From assembly GCA_945957335.1 (NCBI GenBank), contig CAMFLJ010000088.1, positions 1-12,448 on the forward strand: a DNA stretch of 12,448 nt, written 5' to 3'. Every line of letters starts with the position of its first letter. The first letter of the stretch is position 1. Shown here piece after piece: positions 1-7,420 of this stretch. The notes under the pieces were generated by a model, which was not told where the DNA came from, searched no databases, and saw only the letters and a program-made list of their open reading frames with translations. Both the position numbers and the translations under genes were made by a program. The DNA comes from an uncultured Actinomycetes bacterium. GTDB lineage: Bacteria > Actinomycetota > Acidimicrobiia > Acidimicrobiales > Acidimicrobilacustridaceae.

Positions 1-1419
1 GTGGCGCCGCCGGCGAGCCTCGACGCCACCCTGCGGCACTACCAGCAGGAGGGCCTCGACTGGCTGGTGTTCCTGCACCGCAACCGCCTGGGCGGGATCC
101 TCGCCGACGACATGGGCCTCGGGAAGACCATCCAGACCATCGCCCTGTGCCTCCACGTGCTGCAGGACGACCCCGACGCCCGGTTCCTCGTCGTCGCCCC
201 GACGAGCGTCGTCGAGAACTGGGCCCGCGAAGCGGCCCACTTCGCACCCGGCCTCCAGGTGCGCACGATCCGCGAGACGGCCGCACGTCGAGGTCATCCG
301 ATCGGGGACGAGATCGACGGCGCCAACCTCGTCGTCACCTCCTACGCGCTGTTCCGCATCGAGTTCGAGGAGTACGCCCGCCACGACTGGGAGCTGCTGC
401 TGCTCGACGAGGCCCAGTTCGTGAAGAACCACCAGAGCAAGACCTACCAGTGCGCCCGCCGCCTCGACGCCCCCACCAAGATCGCCATCACCGGCACCCC
501 GCTCGAGAACAGCCTCATGGACCTGTGGTCGCTGCTCTCCATCGCCGCACCCGGGCTCTACCCCGACCCGAAGCGCTTCGCCGAGACGTTCCGCAAGCCG
601 ATCGAGAGCGGTGACGCGCCCGAGCTGCTGGCCACCCTCCGCCGTCGCATCGCCCCGCTGGTGCGGCGGCGCACCAAGGACGCCGTGCTCACCGAGCTGC
701 CGCCCAAGACCGAGCAGACCATCGAGATCGAGCTCTCGCCCCGGCACGCCCGGATCTACGAGACCCAGCTCCAGCGGCAGCGCCAGAAGGTGCTGGGCCT
801 GGTCGGCGACGTGCAGAAGCACCGGTTCGAAATCCTCAAGTCGCTGACGATCCTGCGCCAGCTCGCCCTCGATCCGGGGCTCGTCGACGAGGAGCACGAC
901 GGCGTCGGCTCGGCCAAGCTCGACCGGCTCGTCGAGGACCTCACCCAGATCGTGGCCGAGGGCCACCGGGCGCTGGTCTTCAGCCAGTTCACCCGCTACC
1001 TCGCCCGGGTGCGCACCCGCCTCGACGCCGCCGGCATCGGCTACAGCTACCTCGACGGGCGCACCCGCCGGCGCGAGGACGCCATCGCCCGGTTCAAGGA
1101 CGGCGACGCCCCCGTGTTCGTGATCAGCCTCAAGGCCGGCGGCTTCGGGCTGAACCTCACCGAGGCCGACTACTGCTTCGTGCTCGACCCGTGGTGGAAC
1201 CCGGCCACCGAGACCCAGGCGGTCGACCGCACCCACCGCATCGGCCAGCTCAACCCGGTGATGGTCTACCGCTACGTCTCGACCGGCACGATCGAGGAGA
1301 AGGTCATGGAGCTGAAGGCCCGCAAGGCCGACCTCTTCGACAGCGTGATGGACGGCGAGGGCGCCCTGGCCGGCGCGCTCACCGCCGACGACGTCCGCGG
1401 GCTGCTCGACCTGACCTGA
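1..1419 (+). CDS. SNF2-family DEAD/H helicase, ATPase region (5'-truncated)
   Basis: Superfamily 2 SNF2-type ATPase, expected to translocate on double-stranded DNA and displace bound proteins or take part in repair or transcription. The frame is open to the first base of the window, so the GTG at base 1 is probably internal. Bacterial SNF2 proteins usually carry several hundred more N-terminal residues, often with a SWIM zinc domain. Visible motifs, numbered from base 1: a Q-like LRHYQQEGLDWL (11-22), Walker A DMGLGKT (37-43), DEAQ box (136-139), motif III TGTPLENSLMDLWSLL, then the second RecA lobe with LVFSQF, SLKAGGFGLNL and HRIGQ (412-416). A second box of DEAQ rather than DEGH is common in bacterial members. 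The gene ends at a TGA 40 bp from a convergent neighbour, and I see no clear terminator between them. Family assignment is firm; the cellular role is not. Confidence 0.95.
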   Translation: MAPPASLDATLRHYQQEGLDWLVFLHRNRLGGILADDMGLGKTIQTIALCLHVLQDDPDARFLVVAPTSVVENWAREAAHFAPGLQVRTIRETAARRGHPIGDEIDGANLVVTSYALFRIEFEEYARHDWELLLLDEAQFVKNHQSKTYQCARRLDAPTKIAITGTPLENSLMDLWSLLSIAAPGLYPDPKRFAETFRKPIESGDAPELLATLRRRIAPLVRRRTKDAVLTELPPKTEQTIEIELSPRHARIYETQLQRQRQKVLGLVGDVQKHRFEILKSLTILRQLALDPGLVDEEHDGVGSAKLDRLVEDLTQIVAEGHRALVFSQFTRYLARVRTRLDAAGIGYSYLDGRTRRREDAIARFKDGDAPVFVISLKAGGFGLNLTEADYCFVLDPWWNPATETQAVDRTHRIGQLNPVMVYRYVSTGTIEEKVMELKARKADLFDSVMDGEGALAGALTADDVRGLLDLT

Positions 1420-1459
1420 GGGCGCCGTCGTCGCATGCGGCCGCCGCCCCTTCCGGTCG

Positions 1460-2206
1460 TCAGCCCCGGGGGCCGAAGCCGTCGACGAACACCCGCAGCG
1501 CCTCCTCCTCGCGGGCGAAGGCGGCGGCCAGCTCGGCCCGCTCCGGCGCGGTGAGCAGCTTCTTCACCAGCGCCAGCGCCTCGGGCGGGCGGGCGGCGAG
1601 GCGGCGGGCGTGGTCGAGGGCGACGTCGAGCACGTCGTCGGGCTCGCAGAGCTGGAGCGCCATCCCCATGGCCAGGGCCTGCTGGGCGTCGATCCACTCC
1701 GACGACAGCAACACCCACTTGGCCTGCTGGCTGCCGAACAGCTTCGGGAACAGGTAGCTCGAGCCGGCCTCGGTGGGCGCGCCAAGCTCGGTGAACGGGC
1801 AGCGGAGGCGGGCCTCGGTCGACATGATCACGATGTCGGCGAAGGCGAGCATCGTCATGCCGAAGCCGACGGCGTAGCCGTTGACCGCCATCAGCAGCGG
1901 CTTCGGGAAGTCGGCGAGGGTGTCGAGGAGGCGGTCGAAGCCCTTGCCGTCGGAGGGCGGGCCGTCGGTGCGGGCGCCGTGGCCGGGCTCGGCCAGCGCC
2001 TTCAGGTCGGCGCCGGTGCTGAAGGCGCGCCCGCTGCCGGTGAGCACGACGACGCTGACGTCGGGGTCCTCCGCGGTGGCGGCCATCGCCACCCCGAGGT
2101 CGATCGTGAGCCCGCCGTCGAAGGCGTTGAGCCGCTCGGGTCGGTGCATCGTCACCGTACGCACGCGGCCCTCGTCGGTGATCAGCACGTTCTCGAGGTC
2201 GTCCAT
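1460..2206 (-). CDS. Enoyl-CoA hydratase/isomerase family protein, ECI2-like delta3,delta2-enoyl-CoA isomerase
   Basis: A 248-aa crotonase-fold enzyme. Two oxyanion-hole segments are visible: GRAFSTGADL (59-68) and GYAVGFGM (110-117). Classical enoyl-CoA hydratase has a catalytic Glu in its GGGCELA motif, but here that position is Thr118. The next block reads PFTELGAPTEAGSSYLFP (137-154). It matches the PF-x-LG-x-x-x-EG-x-SS-x-x-FP pattern of peroxisomal-type isomerase ECI2/Eci1, and Glu146 falls at the ECI catalytic glutamate. I therefore infer shift of 3-enoyl-CoA double bonds to 2-trans in beta-oxidation of unsaturated acyl chains, rather than hydration. The ATG at 2206 gives a normal N-terminus (MDDLENVLIT), although no good ribosome site precedes it. 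The frame stays open far upstream, but that extension overlaps the membrane protein gene and is a shadow. The membrane protein ends 41 bp upstream on the same strand, so co-transcription is possible. Confidence 0.9.
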   Translation of the reverse strand: MDDLENVLITDEGRVRTVTMHRPERLNAFDGGLTIDLGVAMAATAEDPDVSVVVLTGSGRAFSTGADLKALAEPGHGARTDGPPSDGKGFDRLLDTLADFPKPLLMAVNGYAVGFGMTMLAFADIVIMSTEARLRCPFTELGAPTEAGSSYLFPKLFGSQQAKWVLLSSEWIDAQQALAMGMALQLCEPDDVLDVALDHARRLAARPPEALALVKKLLTAPERAELAAAFAREEEALRVFVDGFGPRG

Positions 2207-2247
2207 CGCCACAACGTACGCGGGCGACGCCCGCCGGGCCGGGGCCG

Positions 2248-3204
2248 CTACCCGAGGGTCGGGTCGGCGAGGTACGCCATGAGCTCGGCGCGCCGGCGGC
2301 GGATGAGCCGCAGGTCGGCCCACCGTCCGACGAGCCAGGTGATCGCCGCCGTCACGCACGTGGCCGCGACGGCCAGCACGAACGTGGCCCTGCTCAACGG
2401 TCGGGTGCCGACGTCGACGTGGATGCCGAAGTTCTCGGTGACCGAGTTGACGACCGCCACGAACTGGCTGTTGCCCTCCTGCGCCCGCAGGATCATCACC
2501 ACCGCCGGCACCGTCATGAGCGCGGTGAGGGCCGGCACCAGCACGTAGGGCAGCAGCACCAGACAGCCCCACCGCACGACCATCCGCCGGAACTGGCGTC
2601 GCTCGTCCCACCGGTAGCGCAGCTGGAGCGGGTGGTACGGCCACCTGATCCCCACGAGCGCGGCGATGGGGAGGCACGCCACCGGCACGACGCACATGCC
2701 GACGATCGCGGCGAAGACGACGAGCGGCTCGTGCTCGCGCCGGCCGGTCGTCACCGCGAGCAGCGAGCAGAACGGCGCCACGAACAGCCACAGGACCACG
2801 GCCTTGGCCACGAGGAGGCGGTTGAGCATCCTCGGGTCGTCGATGGCCTCCATCACCCGGATCCGGTCGGGGGCGAGCATGTTGGTGGCGGGCACGTCGG
2901 AGTACATCCAGCTGGCCAGGATCATCGGGAAGGCCAGCGGGCTGGTGATGGTGAAGAACCAGTCCCGGGGGAACAGGAACCAGGCCCCGGTCATCAGCAC
3001 GGCGTTGGCCACGACGGTGCTCGGGACGATGAAGGGCGGGCTGAGCGCCTGGGCCATCTCGGCGCGCACCGCGGCCCGGAAGGTGGCGGGCATCACCGCG
3101 CCGCGCGCCTGCTCGCGGGCCAGGAACTCGGTGAGGTTGGCGGGGACGGGGATGCGGCGGGATGGTCCGCTGCGGCTGGCTCCGTCGCTCACAGCCGACA
3201 GCAT
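2248..3204 (-). CDS. Hypothetical six-helix membrane protein
   Basis: A 318-aa protein I cannot assign to a named family. After a short soluble N-terminus it shows about six hydrophobic stretches, including VPSTVVANAVLMTGAWFLF, a WFFTITSPLAFPMIL segment, LLVAKAVVLWLFVAPFCSLL, a VVFAAIVGMCVVPVACL segment, a long CLVLLPYVLVPALTALM segment, and a final one near residues 270-290 before a basic tail (RLIRRRRAEL). The charged loop SDVPATNMLAPDRIRVMEAI between helices 2 and 3 is distinctive. The arrangement recalls permease subunits of ABC-2 type exporters, but no ATPase gene is adjacent, so this is only a comparison. Start is the ATG at 3204; the SDR terminator lies just upstream, so the gene probably has its own promoter in 3205-3246. 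The isomerase gene follows after 41 bp. Confidence 0.8.
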   Translation of the reverse strand: MLSAVSDGASRSGPSRRIPVPANLTEFLAREQARGAVMPATFRAAVRAEMAQALSPPFIVPSTVVANAVLMTGAWFLFPRDWFFTITSPLAFPMILASWMYSDVPATNMLAPDRIRVMEAIDDPRMLNRLLVAKAVVLWLFVAPFCSLLAVTTGRREHEPLVVFAAIVGMCVVPVACLPIAALVGIRWPYHPLQLRYRWDERRQFRRMVVRWGCLVLLPYVLVPALTALMTVPAVVMILRAQEGNSQFVAVVNSVTENFGIHVDVGTRPLSRATFVLAVAATCVTAAITWLVGRWADLRLIRRRRAELMAYLADPTLG

Positions 3205-3246
3205 CGCCGACGTCGGCCCTCGCGGCGCGCACGCCGCGGCGCGACG

Positions 3247-3270
3247 AGGGCCCCGCCGAGGCGGGGCCCT
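3247..3270 (-). terminator. Hairpin terminator after the SDR gene
   Basis: AGGGCCCCGCC (3247-3257) and GGCGGGGCCCT (3260-3270) form an 11-bp perfect inverted repeat around two bases, in practice a 10-bp stem with a 4-base loop. It sits 30 bp past the SDR stop codon and before the next minus-strand gene. No U-tract follows, which is normal for GC-rich actinobacterial terminators. Confidence 0.7.
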
Positions 3271-3300
3271 GTCAGCGTCCTGGTCCGGGGTGTGGCGGGG

Positions 3301-4110
3301 TCAGCGACCGACGTTGCCGGCGTCGACCTTCATCTGCAGGCCGGTGACGTACTTGGCCTCGTCGCTGGCGAGGAACGCCACGGCGTCGGAGATGTCCTCG
3401 GGCTCGGCGAAGGCGACCGGGAGGGTGTTCATGAACGTGGGGCCGACGGTCTCGGCCCGCTCGTTGATGAGGTCCATGAGCCCCACGGCCTCGCCCATGT
3501 GGGTGGCCACGCCGCACGGGTGGATGCTGTTGGCCCGGATGCCGTAGTCGCCGTACTCGATGGCCAGCGCGTTGGTGAGGCCGACCAGGCCGTGCTTCGA
3601 GGCGGTGTAGGACAGCGTGAACGGCTGGCCCTTGAGCCCGGCCGCCGAGCTGATGACGATGATCGACCCGCCGGTGCCCTGCTCGAGCAGGTGGGGAAGG
3701 GCGGCCTGAACCGTGTTGAAGGTGCCGGTGAGGTTCACGTCGACGACGTCGTTCCACTGGTCCTGGGTCATCTCGTGGCTGCGGGCCCAGGTGAGGATGC
3801 CGGCGTTGGCGACCACGACGTCGACGCGACCGAGCTCGGCCACGCCCTTGTCGACGAGCGCCCGGAGCGCGTCGGCGTCGCGGACGTCGACCTCGGCGGA
3901 GACGGCCCGGCGGCCGAGGGCCTCGACCTGCTCGACCGTGGTGGAGAGGTCGTCGGAGCTGGCGGGCGTGATGGTGGAGCTGCCCACCGGGCCGCACGCG
4001 TCACAGAGGATGAGGTCGGCGCCCTCGGCCGCCAGGCGCACCGCGTGCGAGCGCCCCTGCCCACGGGCCGCACCCGTGATGAACGCGACCTTGCCGTCGA
4101 GCCTGCCCAT
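3301..4110 (-). CDS. Mycofactocin-coupled SDR family oxidoreductase
   Basis: A 269-aa short-chain dehydrogenase with a Rossmann fold. It carries the dinucleotide motif TGAARGQG (12-19), an acidic DVRD (75-78), NAG (102-104), Asn126, a Ser at 154-155, and the catalytic Tyr168 and Lys172 in SYTASK. The segment after beta-strand 2 (about 37-60) is longer than in ordinary SDRs, and the GQG spacing and IHPCGVATHM segment fit the mycofactocin-coupled/carveol dehydrogenase subfamily. In that family NAD is held tightly and re-oxidised through the peptide-derived cofactor mycofactocin, so substrates are usually alcohols, including terpene alcohols; the substrate here is unknown. No mycofactocin biosynthesis gene is in the window. 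Start ATG at 4110 has a GGGGAT-like ribosome site close upstream. The gene runs divergently from the LAL regulator and ends at a hairpin terminator. Confidence 0.92.
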   Translation of the reverse strand: MGRLDGKVAFITGAARGQGRSHAVRLAAEGADLILCDACGPVGSSTITPASSDDLSTTVEQVEALGRRAVSAEVDVRDADALRALVDKGVAELGRVDVVVANAGILTWARSHEMTQDQWNDVVDVNLTGTFNTVQAALPHLLEQGTGGSIIVISSAAGLKGQPFTLSYTASKHGLVGLTNALAIEYGDYGIRANSIHPCGVATHMGEAVGLMDLINERAETVGPTFMNTLPVAFAEPEDISDAVAFLASDEAKYVTGLQMKVDAGNVGR

Positions 4111-4244
4111 GCGATCCCCGTTCCGTCCCGTCGGACTTCCGTAGGCCGTGGAATGTAGTGGCGACGGTGGCTCGACGGGTTTCTCGGCGTCGTGGGTGGT
4201 CGTCCATGTCGAGCACCTCCACGCTGCAGGGTGGGGGCTCGCCG

Positions 4245-4264
4245 ACATGTGTGGTCACTCATGT
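4245..4264. promoter_or_regulatory. Imperfect 20-bp palindrome, candidate LAL regulator site
   Basis: ACATG-T-GTG-G / T-CAC-T-CATGT pairs at 8 of 10 positions around a centre between 4254 and 4255. Twenty base pairs is the usual length of a LuxR-type dimer site. It shares the words ACATGTG and GTCACTCA with the region just behind the regulator gene (7126-7142). It lies directly upstream of a weak promoter-like pair, which would suit autoregulation. Binding is inferred, not shown. Confidence 0.35.
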
Positions 4265-4292
4265 TGCTGTTTCCGCGAATCGATGGTTTAGT
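4264..4292 (+). promoter_or_regulatory. Weak promoter-like pair for the LAL regulator
   Basis: TTGCTG (4264-4269) and TTTAGT (4287-4292) are separated by 17 bases and match the sigma-70 consensus at 3 of 6 and 4 of 6 positions. A start near 4299 would leave about 100 bases of leader before the GTG at 4397. The palindrome immediately upstream makes this more believable than the score alone. Confidence 0.25.
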
Positions 4293-4396
4293 CGGCCAAT
4301 GACAGGCGGGGCGGTCGACGCGGTGCTGACCGGGGTCGAGCCCCGAGGTCACCCCGACCGTCGAAGGCCGACCGGTCGAGGCGCGCAGAGCGCCAC

Positions 4397-7102
4397 GTGA
4401 CCGCTGCGGGTGGCCGGCCACTTCCGCCGGGGCTGGTCGCGACCAAGCTGCACGCGCCCAGCCCGCGTCGGGAGCTCGTCCGACGCGATCGCCTGACCGC
4501 ACGGCTCGACCCCGCCGCCCTACCGACCTTCACGATCGTCAGCGCACCTGCGGGCTTCGGGAAGACGACCCTCCTCGCCTCCTGGTTCGCCGGAGCCCGA
4601 GCTGCGGGCCTCACGGCCGCCTGGCTGGCCCTCGACAGGCGCGACAACGACCCGGCCGTCTTCCAGTCCTACGTCCTCGCGGCGCTCGGCTCCGTCGACC
4701 AACGGGTCGGCACGGCCGCCCAGGATCTGCTCGACCGGTCCGAGTCCGCGCACGCCGTCCTCGGGGCCCTCCTCAACGACCTGGTCTCCGCGGAGGACCA
4801 CGTCGTGCTGGTCCTCGACGACTACCACGCGATCGAGTCCCAGGACGTCCACGAGGCAGTGGCGTTCCTGGTCGACAACCTCCCGGGCAACGCGCACCTG
4901 GTCATCGCCGGCCGAGCCGACCCGCCGTTGCCCCTCGCCCGGCTCCGAGCCCGGGGCCAGCTCCTCGAGGTCCGGGCGGCGGACCTGCGCTTCACCCCCG
5001 CGGAGGTGTCGCAATATCTGAACGGCTCCATGGGCCTCGGCCTCCGCGACGACGCGGTCCACGTCCTCGAGGCCCGGACCGAGGGGTGGATCGCGGCGCT
5101 CCAGCTCGCCGCCCTCTCGATGGCGGGGCGCGACGACGTCCAGGAGTTCATCGCGACGTTCGCGGGTGACGACCGCTTCGTCGTCGACTTCCTCGCGGAG
5201 GAGGTCCTCGAGCGTCAGCCCGACGAGGTCCGCGAGTTCCTGCTCGACACCTCCGTGCTCGAGAGGTTCACCGCTCCGGCCTGCGACGCGCTGACGGGTC
5301 GGAGCGACAGCTCGGCCATGATCGAGCGCCTCGATCGGGCGAACCTCTTCCTGATCCCGCTCGACGATCGCCGTCGGTGGTTCCGCTACCACCACCTGTT
5401 CGCCGATGTGCTGAGGGCTCGGCTGGTCGCCGAAGGCCCCGGACGGGCGGCGGAGCTCCACCGGCGGGCCAGCACCTGGTGGGAGGAGGAGGGCGACGCC
5501 GGAGCCGCGATCCGACACGCGCTCGACGCCGAGGACTTCGAGCGCGCGGCCGACCTGCTCGAAGCGGCAGCACCCGACCTCCGGCGGGCCCGCCGGGAGC
5601 AGAGCCTGCGCAGCTGGCTGGAGGAGCTTCCCGACGACGTGATCGCCGAGCGGCCGCTGCTCGCCATGGCGCTGGTGGGCGCCCGGGTGGCCACGCACGA
5701 CCCGACCGGGGTGGCCGAACTGCTGGCCAACGTCGAGAGCAGCCTCGACGATCCAACGAGCGGTGCCCGCGCCCTCGATCCCGTGCAGCTCGATGGGCTC
5801 CGGGTCGAGGTGCTCGTCCATCGCGCCGGCCTGATGATGCTGGCGGGAGACTTCGAGGGCACGCTCCCGATCGCCCACGAGGTGCTGGGGCTCGTCCGCC
5901 CCGGCGACGACCGCCTCCGCGGGGTGGCGAACGGGCTGCTGGGGCTGGGCCACTGGGCGATCGGCCGCCTCGAGGACGCGCTGGGCTTCTACGCGGACGC
6001 GATCGGCGCGTTCACCGCGTCGGACCACCTGGCCGACATGCTCGGATGCTCACTCGCTCGAGGCGACGTCCTGATCGCACTCGGCAGGCTGACCGACGCC
6101 GAGCGGACCTTCGAGGCCGGGCTCCGGGTCACCGCTGAGCACCCGCTGCTCAGAGGCGCGGCCGACATGCACGTCGGGCTCAGCGAGGTGCTCATCGAGC
6201 AGAACGACCTGCCCGCCGCCGAAGAGCACCTGAGCGCCAGCCTCGCGCTCGGGGAGGCGGCGGGGCTCCCTCAGCACCCCTACCGCTGGCGGGTCGCCAT
6301 GGCGCGCCTGTGCAGGGCGCGGAACGAGCTCCCCCGGTCCCTCCTCCTGCTCGAGCAGGCCGGTCCGCTCTACCAGACCGACTTCTCTCCTCCGGTGCGG
6401 CCGGTCGCCGCTCTCGAGGCCAGGGTTCGGCTCACCGAGGGTGACATCGATGCGGCGATCCGGTGGGCACGAGACCGTGGTCTCGGCCCCGACGACCCTC
6501 TGAGCTACATCCGGGAGTTCGAGCACATCACGCTGGTCCGCACGCTCATCGCCCGCCACGAGCGCGACCGTGACGGTGCGAGCCTCGACGACGCGGTGAA
6601 CCTCCTCCAACGGCTGCACACCGCCGCGGCCGCCGGCCGTCGACGCGGCAGCCTCATCCAGATCACGATCCTCCAGGCCGCGGCGCTCCACGCGGTCGAC
6701 CGGATCGACGACGCGGTCCGCGCCCTCGAGGACGCGGTCGCCCTCGCCGCACCCGAGCGCCAGGTGCGCATGTTCCTGCACGCCGGCCCTGCGGTGGTCA
6801 CCCTGCTCCGGGGGATGGACGAGCAGATGGCGGCGATGCCGACGCTGCAGGCCGCCCTCGGCTCGCCCGCTCCGGCCGCTCGCCCGGACACGCCCGGCTC
6901 CGACGCCCTCGTCGACGACCTGAGCGCAAGGGAGCTCGACGTGCTCCGGATGCTGCGCACCGACATGAGCGGCCCGGACATCGCGAGCCACCTGTTCGTG
7001 TCGGTGAACACCCTGCGCACCCACACCCGAAGCATCTACGTGAAGCTCGGGGTGAACAGCCGGCGCGAAGCCGTGAGCCGCGCCGGCGAGCTCGGCCTCT
7101 GA
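4397..7102 (+). CDS. LAL (MalT-like) LuxR-family transcriptional regulator
   Basis: A 901-aa large ATP-binding LuxR regulator. The N-terminus (PGLVATKLHAPSPRRELVRR) is the standard MalT-like lead-in and supports the GTG start at 4397. The STAND-type ATPase has Walker A APAGFGKTT (50-58) and Walker B VVLVLDD (136-142). A winged-helix segment follows, including the FRYHHLFADVLR motif typical of this family. A long alpha-helical, TPR-like sensor region spans about 380-800. The last 60 residues are the LuxR helix-turn-helix (LSARELDVLRML, then SVNTLRTHTRSIYVKLGV). Family members bind ATP and a small inducer, oligomerise and activate transcription; the inducer here is unknown. Two genes follow in the same direction, with candidate binding half-sites in the gap, so the likely target is its own downstream pair. 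The family call is secure. Confidence 0.95.
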   Translation: MTAAGGRPLPPGLVATKLHAPSPRRELVRRDRLTARLDPAALPTFTIVSAPAGFGKTTLLASWFAGARAAGLTAAWLALDRRDNDPAVFQSYVLAALGSVDQRVGTAAQDLLDRSESAHAVLGALLNDLVSAEDHVVLVLDDYHAIESQDVHEAVAFLVDNLPGNAHLVIAGRADPPLPLARLRARGQLLEVRAADLRFTPAEVSQYLNGSMGLGLRDDAVHVLEARTEGWIAALQLAALSMAGRDDVQEFIATFAGDDRFVVDFLAEEVLERQPDEVREFLLDTSVLERFTAPACDALTGRSDSSAMIERLDRANLFLIPLDDRRRWFRYHHLFADVLRARLVAEGPGRAAELHRRASTWWEEEGDAGAAIRHALDAEDFERAADLLEAAAPDLRRARREQSLRSWLEELPDDVIAERPLLAMALVGARVATHDPTGVAELLANVESSLDDPTSGARALDPVQLDGLRVEVLVHRAGLMMLAGDFEGTLPIAHEVLGLVRPGDDRLRGVANGLLGLGHWAIGRLEDALGFYADAIGAFTASDHLADMLGCSLARGDVLIALGRLTDAERTFEAGLRVTAEHPLLRGAADMHVGLSEVLIEQNDLPAAEEHLSASLALGEAAGLPQHPYRWRVAMARLCRARNELPRSLLLLEQAGPLYQTDFSPPVRPVAALEARVRLTEGDIDAAIRWARDRGLGPDDPLSYIREFEHITLVRTLIARHERDRDGASLDDAVNLLQRLHTAAAAGRRRGSLIQITILQAAALHAVDRIDDAVRALEDAVALAAPERQVRMFLHAGPAVVTLLRGMDEQMAAMPTLQAALGSPAPAARPDTPGSDALVDDLSARELDVLRMLRTDMSGPDIASHLFVSVNTLRTHTRSIYVKLGVNSRREAVSRAGELGL

Positions 7103-7118
7103 GCCCCGGCGACGCCGA

Positions 7119-7159
7119 TCACCACGTCACTCACCACATGTGGTGATGACCACTCACCA
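7119..7159. promoter_or_regulatory. Cluster of four TCACCA half-sites, including a 16-bp perfect palindrome
   Basis: TCACCA occurs at 7119-7124, 7131-7136 and 7154-7159, and its complement TGGTGA at 7141-7146. The middle pair forms the perfect palindrome TCACCACATGTGGTGA (7131-7146); the last pair forms a second inverted repeat with a 7-base spacer. CACTCACCA also occurs twice (7128-7136 and 7151-7159). The cluster lies between the regulator stop and the small protein and overlaps the -35 region of a candidate promoter. Multiple half-sites upstream of a promoter are how MalT-type activators act, so this is the best candidate operator for the LAL regulator. Confidence 0.5.
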
Positions 7160-7175
7160 GGTCGCTTCGTACGTT
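7146..7175 (+). promoter_or_regulatory. Candidate promoter giving a leaderless message
   Basis: ATGACC (7146-7151) and TACGTT (7170-7175, fitting TAnnnT) are 18 bases apart. Six bases after the -10 hexamer is the GTG at 7182, so transcription would start at or next to the initiation codon. No Shine-Dalgarno sequence precedes any candidate start here, and leaderless genes are common in actinobacteria. The centre of the 7131-7146 palindrome lies about 43 bases before this start, the classic position for a LuxR-type activator. Confidence 0.4.
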
Positions 7176-7181
7176 CGACCC

Positions 7182-7418
7182 GTGCAGTACGAGATCAGGG
7201 TCGAAGGGCGCCTCCAAGCCCGATGGGCAGCGTGGTTCGACGAGCTGGCCATCACCACAGCAGGCGATGGAACCACGGTGCTCCGAGGATCCGTTCCTGA
7301 TCAGGCCGCACTGCACGGCCTCCTCCAGAAGGTCCGCGACCTCGGCATCCCGCTGATCTCGCTGACCCCGGTCGAGGAGGCCACCGACCCCGCAGCACGA
7401 CCTGAGGAAGGGACCTGA
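7182..7418 (+). CDS. Small conserved-looking protein between LAL regulator and DUF4386 gene
   Basis: A 78-aa soluble protein from the GTG at 7182 (V/M-QYEIRVEGRLQARW). No named domain is recognised. It reads as a small alpha/beta protein: a strand (YEIRVEG), a helix (LQARWAAWFDEL), strands (AITTAGDGTTVLRG), and a helix plus strand (QAALHGLLQKVRDLGIPLISLTPV), with no cysteine and no membrane segment. In-frame ATGs at 7140 and 7146 exist, but they lie inside the regulatory palindrome and lack ribosome sites, and they would add an uncharacteristic MVMTTHQVASYVRP. I therefore prefer 7182, where a -10 element sits 6 bases upstream. The stop is followed after two bases by the DUF4386 start, so the two are almost certainly translationally coupled. 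Function unknown; a partner or regulator of the membrane protein is a guess. Confidence 0.72.
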   Translation: MQYEIRVEGRLQARWAAWFDELAITTAGDGTTVLRGSVPDQAALHGLLQKVRDLGIPLISLTPVEEATDPAARPEEGT

Positions 7419-7420
7419 CC

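Larger units (their letters stand above)
4111..4396. other. Divergent intergenic region between SDR and LAL regulator
   Basis: These 286 bp hold no convincing gene. They must carry the promoters for the minus-strand dehydrogenase and the plus-strand regulator. The part around 4245-4300 is locally AT-richer than its surroundings, contains an imperfect 20-bp palindrome and a weak promoter-like pair, and is the likely control region of the regulator. I found no convincing -35/-10 pair for the dehydrogenase. Confidence 0.6.

Noticed and set aside
2220..2234. GCGGGC-GAC-GCCCGC hairpin between the membrane protein and isomerase genes as a terminator
   Set aside because: A 6-bp stem in GC-rich DNA is expected by chance and lies too close to the isomerase start to be convincing.
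1460..3232. 590-codon open frame on the minus strand, which could be read as a long fusion protein
   Set aside because: Only the part from 2206 to 1460 encodes a recognisable crotonase. The upstream part is Pro/Arg/Gly-rich low-complexity sequence and overlaps the well-formed membrane protein in another frame.
2419..4158. 579-codon plus-strand open frame
   Set aside because: The translation is His/Gly/Arg/Val-rich with no motif and is antisense to the membrane protein and the SDR; typical of high-GC shadow frames.
4520..6028. 502-codon minus-strand open frame antisense to the LAL gene
   Set aside because: Charged, low-complexity translation with no domain; the plus-strand frame has full family motifs.
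7140..7181. ATG codons at 7140 and 7146 as the start of the small protein
   Set aside because: Both lie in the regulatory palindrome, have no ribosome site and add residues unlike the rest; GTG 7182 fits a leaderless promoter.
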